From Periweissella fabaria (GTDB lineage: Bacteria > Bacillota > Bacilli > Lactobacillales > Lactobacillaceae), in contig NZ_CAKKNS010000002.1 in assembly GCF_918814575.1 (NCBI RefSeq), forward strand, positions 152,394 through 216,393: a stretch of DNA of 64,000 bases, in the 5' to 3' direction. The number at the start of each line of letters is the position of its first letter. Position 1 is the first letter of the stretch. Of the stretch, positions 61,568 to 64,000 are shown one piece after another. The translations under genes were made by a program, and so were the position numbers. Under the pieces are notes generated by a model that saw nothing but the letters and a program-made list of their open reading frames with translations, did no database searches and had not been told where the DNA came from.

Positions 61568-64000
61568 ATGAAGAAAGGAACAATTTTAGTCGGCATGGCA
61601 GTCTTGCTAACGACTACTATCGGGACATCAATAGATAGTCTGTCAGTGAAAGCCGCTCGAACTGGGGTTGACTGGTCATTAAATAATGGCCCTGGGGGTG
61701 CTTATCTTGGTTATGGATCTGTTAATGATGCATTTATGGTCTCACAAGTTGGTGGGGTAACAGGCTGGAATAGTAACGGGACGCCCCGGATATATGAGCA
61801 ATCATCTTATCGCCCACAAGTTACAAGTGCCTTATCACAAGGCAAAGCGGCGCATACATATATTTGGTTTCAAGTTGGTGGTGATACACGGTTAGGTAAT
61901 CTAGCAATGCAGCACTTTTTGTCAGAAATAGCGACACCAAAGGGATCGATTGTAGCGATTGATTATGAAGCTGGAGCTAGTGCGAACGTATCAGCAAATA
62001 CGGCGGCAGTTATTTCAGCAATGGAGATGGTTAAAGCGGCAGGTTATACCCCAGTGTTGTATAGTGGTGTCGATTATTTTAAGAATCATTTGGATGTCAA
62101 TACCATTGTTCAACAATTTGGTTTTACCCTCTGGGATGCTGATTATCCATTAAAAGGTGCGGTTCATGAACCTCCAATGTGGTATCTTACAGGTGAAAAC
62201 TCACCATATCCAGGTTACCAATTACCATACATACCAGGTTTGGCGATTTGGCAATTTACTGCAACATATGGTGGTCACAGTCTTGACGGAAATACGGATT
62301 TAACAGGGATTACGAATAACGGTTATACACAAAATGCCATTGCTAATTATAACAGCGCAAAGTTAAATGGTTCAGCGCTTGCAACGGGTTACATTAATAT
62401 TCGCCAATATACGAATACGTATGCAAAGATTGTTGGTAATTTACGGACCAACCAAAGTGTCAATATTACGGCGCAGATTACTAATGGTCAACCAGTTGAT
62501 GGTAATTCAACTTGGTATCAAATTGATAATAATGGTTGGGTAGCTGGTGCATTATTGACTAACGTTAATGTGAATGTAGCTAATTCTATAATTATTCCAC
62601 AAGCCGTGAAAGTTACTTTAATGAATGCGATTAACGATGCTAGTGAATACACAGCATCATACTATACTAAAGAATCATTCAATAATTTACAAACAGCATT
62701 GCAGAATGGTCGTAACATTCAAGGTACAACTAATGCGACTGAGCAACAATATCAACAAGCAACACAACAGTTACAAAATGCGATGAATAATATTGTCCGC
62801 TTGCCAATTAACATTGATCCTAGTGTCCGGGGTGGGTTAGCGAATGCGATTAGCAATGCCAGTCAGTATACTGGATCATATTATACCAAGGAATCATTCA
62901 ATAATTTACAAACAGCGTTGCAAAACGCCCGTAATACGCAAGGCTACTGGCCATCTACACAAACCCAATACCAACAAGCAACGCAACAGTTACAAAATGC
63001 GATGAACAATATTGTCCGCTTACCAATTAACATTGATCCTAGTGTTCGAAGTGGCTTAGCGAATGCGATTAGTGATGCTAGTGAATACACTGAACGCTAC
63101 TATACAGCGGCATCATTTGCTAATTTACAAACAGCATTGCAAAACGCCCGTAACACACGAGGCTACTGGCCATCCACACAAGCACAATATCAACAAGCAA
63201 CGCAACAGTTACAAAACGCGATGAATAATATCGTTCGTTTGCCAAATAATATTGCCCCTAGTGTTCGGAGTGGCTTAGCGAATGCGATTAGCGATGCTAG
63301 TGAATACACTGAACGCTATTATACAGCGGGGGCATTTGCCAATTTACAAGCAGCATTACGCCAAGCCCGTAATACGCAAGGCTACTGGCCATCTACACAA
63401 GCCCAATACCAACAAGCAACGCAACAGTTACAAAATGCGATGAACAATATCGTCCGCTTGCCAATTAACATTGACCCTAGTGTTCGAAGTGGCTTAGCGA
63501 ATGCGATTAGTGATGCTAGTGAATACACTGAACGCTACTATACAGCGGCATCATTTGCTAATTTACAAACGGCATTGCAAAACGCCCGTAACACACGAGG
63601 CTACTGGCCATCTACACAAGCACAATACCAACAAGCGACGCAACAGTTACAAAATGCGATGAATAATATCGTCCGCTTGCCAAATAACGTTGACCCTAGT
63701 GTTCGGAGTGGCTTAGTGAATGCGATTAGCGATGCTAGTGAATACACTGAACGCTATTATACAGCGGGGTCATTTGCTAATTTACAAGCAGCATTACGCC
63801 AAGCCCGTAATACGCAAGGCTACTGGCCATCCACACAAGCACAATATCAACAAGCAACGCAACAGTTACAAAACGCGATGAATAATATCGTTCGTTTGCC
63901 AAATAATATTGCCCCTAGTGTTCGGAATGGCTTAGCGAATGCGATTAGCGATGCTAGTGAATACACTGAACGCTATTATACAGCGGGGTCATTTGCCAAT
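61568..64000 (+). CDS. Secreted GH25 lysozyme-type hydrolase with SH3b and FIVAR repeats (3' end outside window)
   Basis: An uninterrupted frame of at least 811 codons runs off the right edge. Signal peptide 1 to about 30 (ending SVKAA). GH25 domain about 32-245: D35 in GVDWS and the catalytic pair D132/E134 in VAIDYEAG, with LAIWQFTA near its end. An SH3b-like domain (about 275-335, GYINIRQYTN, WYQIDNNGWVAG) follows. From about residue 340 there are 73-residue FIVAR-like repeats (ANAISDASEYTERYYT, YQQATQQLQNAMNNIVR). GGTGGAAG precedes ATG 61568. It probably cleaves or binds peptidoglycan at the cell surface; FIVAR repeats often serve as a stalk or binding rod. Confidence 0.85.
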   Translation, partial: MKKGTILVGMAVLLTTTIGTSIDSLSVKAARTGVDWSLNNGPGGAYLGYGSVNDAFMVSQVGGVTGWNSNGTPRIYEQSSYRPQVTSALSQGKAAHTYIWFQVGGDTRLGNLAMQHFLSEIATPKGSIVAIDYEAGASANVSANTAAVISAMEMVKAAGYTPVLYSGVDYFKNHLDVNTIVQQFGFTLWDADYPLKGAVHEPPMWYLTGENSPYPGYQLPYIPGLAIWQFTATYGGHSLDGNTDLTGITNNGYTQNAIANYNSAKLNGSALATGYINIRQYTNTYAKIVGNLRTNQSVNITAQITNGQPVDGNSTWYQIDNNGWVAGALLTNVNVNVANSIIIPQAVKVTLMNAINDASEYTASYYTKESFNNLQTALQNGRNIQGTTNATEQQYQQATQQLQNAMNNIVRLPINIDPSVRGGLANAISNASQYTGSYYTKESFNNLQTALQNARNTQGYWPSTQTQYQQATQQLQNAMNNIVRLPINIDPSVRSGLANAISDASEYTERYYTAASFANLQTALQNARNTRGYWPSTQAQYQQATQQLQNAMNNIVRLPNNIAPSVRSGLANAISDASEYTERYYTAGAFANLQAALRQARNTQGYWPSTQAQYQQATQQLQNAMNNIVRLPINIDPSVRSGLANAISDASEYTERYYTAASFANLQTALQNARNTRGYWPSTQAQYQQATQQLQNAMNNIVRLPNNVDPSVRSGLVNAISDASEYTERYYTAGSFANLQAALRQARNTQGYWPSTQAQYQQATQQLQNAMNNIVRLPNNIAPSVRNGLANAISDASEYTERYYTAGSFAN
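62582..64000 (+). repeat. 219-bp tandem repeats encoding FIVAR-like units, with 438-bp higher order
   Basis: Unit starts (TTGCCA/TTACCA) fall at 62801, 63020, 63239, 63458, 63677 and 63896, each exactly 219 bp apart, with a degenerate unit before the first. From 63020 two unit types alternate: SFANLQTALQNARNTRGYW and (G)xFANLQAALRQARNTQGYW. This gives a 438-bp dimer repeat, implying recent amplification by unequal crossing over. Confidence 0.93.

Noticed and set aside
62582..64000. Regular repeats as a possible CRISPR array
   Set aside because: The 219-bp period lies wholly in an open reading frame and encodes FIVAR-like units; no short repeat-spacer pattern.

Overview
The window is AT-rich chromosomal DNA of a low-GC Gram-positive bacterium of the order Lactobacillales, most likely a Lactobacillaceae member (Weissella/Leuconostoc/Lactobacillus-type). 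The evidence is the purine-rich Shine-Dalgarno sites, cre and TreR-type operators, a diaminopimelate-pathway patA-asd pair, a Cys42 NADH oxidase, OatA-like acyltransferase, WxL/DUF916 surface proteins, a GH25-FIVAR cell-wall hydrolase and Wzy-type exopolysaccharide (EPS) loci. I cannot fix the genus. No rRNA, tRNA, CRISPR array, prophage or intact insertion sequence was recognised.

Layout. 1-8.8 kb is mostly housekeeping: an aminotransferase relic next to its intact tandem copy (patA), asd, rplS, alr, a YjjG-type nucleotidase, a DJ-1/PfpI protein, YdbC, an AI-2E-family permease (minus strand), two small related proteins and menG. 8.9-20.4 kb is mixed accessory DNA: a HigBA-like toxin-antitoxin pair, two small minus-strand genes (52 and 48 aa), an OatA-like acyltransferase, an orphan LytTR response regulator, NADH oxidase, a membrane-anchored beta-lactamase-fold serine hydrolase, an MFS drug exporter, and an ABC-2 exporter / LytTR / DUF3021 operon. 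20.7-29.9 kb is EPS locus 1 (priming transferase, five glycosyltransferases, EpsG-type polymerase, pyruvyl transferase, flippase). 30.0-33.8 kb is a trehalose operon (IIA-Glc, IIBC, trehalose-6-phosphate hydrolase) with cre and a TreR-like operator. 34.0-47.8 kb is EPS locus 2: a second priming transferase, the CpsB/LCP/CpsC/CpsD assembly and phosphoregulation genes, glycosyltransferases, LicD, flippase, polymerase, an embedded dTMP kinase and rmlACBD for dTDP-rhamnose. 48.0-50.6 kb holds treR and, divergently, a full-length GH13 protein whose catalytic residues are substituted. 50.6-53.0 kb is a TetR/permease/ATPase operon resembling haem-exporting HrtRBA. 53.2-64.0 kb is a surface region: a divergent WxL protein, a WxL gene broken by an in-frame stop, two DUF916 (WxL-interacting) proteins, an FUSC permease, a sugar porter, an XRE regulator, and a GH25 lysozyme with 73-residue FIVAR repeats running off the right edge.

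How parts fit. The two EPS loci each carry their own priming enzyme, polymerase and flippase, so two polymers are possible, but only locus 2 has the Wzd/Wze/Wzh-type control genes; these may serve both. EPS locus 2 lies between treC and treR, and a lone IS200/IS605-type hairpin sits at its right edge, which suggests it was inserted into a once continuous trehalose locus. The most unusual item is the treR-adjacent GH13 homologue: it is intact and well-framed, yet the nucleophile Asp is Gln, the stabilising Asp is Glu, and the other subsite -1 residues are replaced, so it is best read as a pseudoenzyme, perhaps a sensor or a partner of TreC or TreR. All assignments come from reading the sequence; no database search was run.
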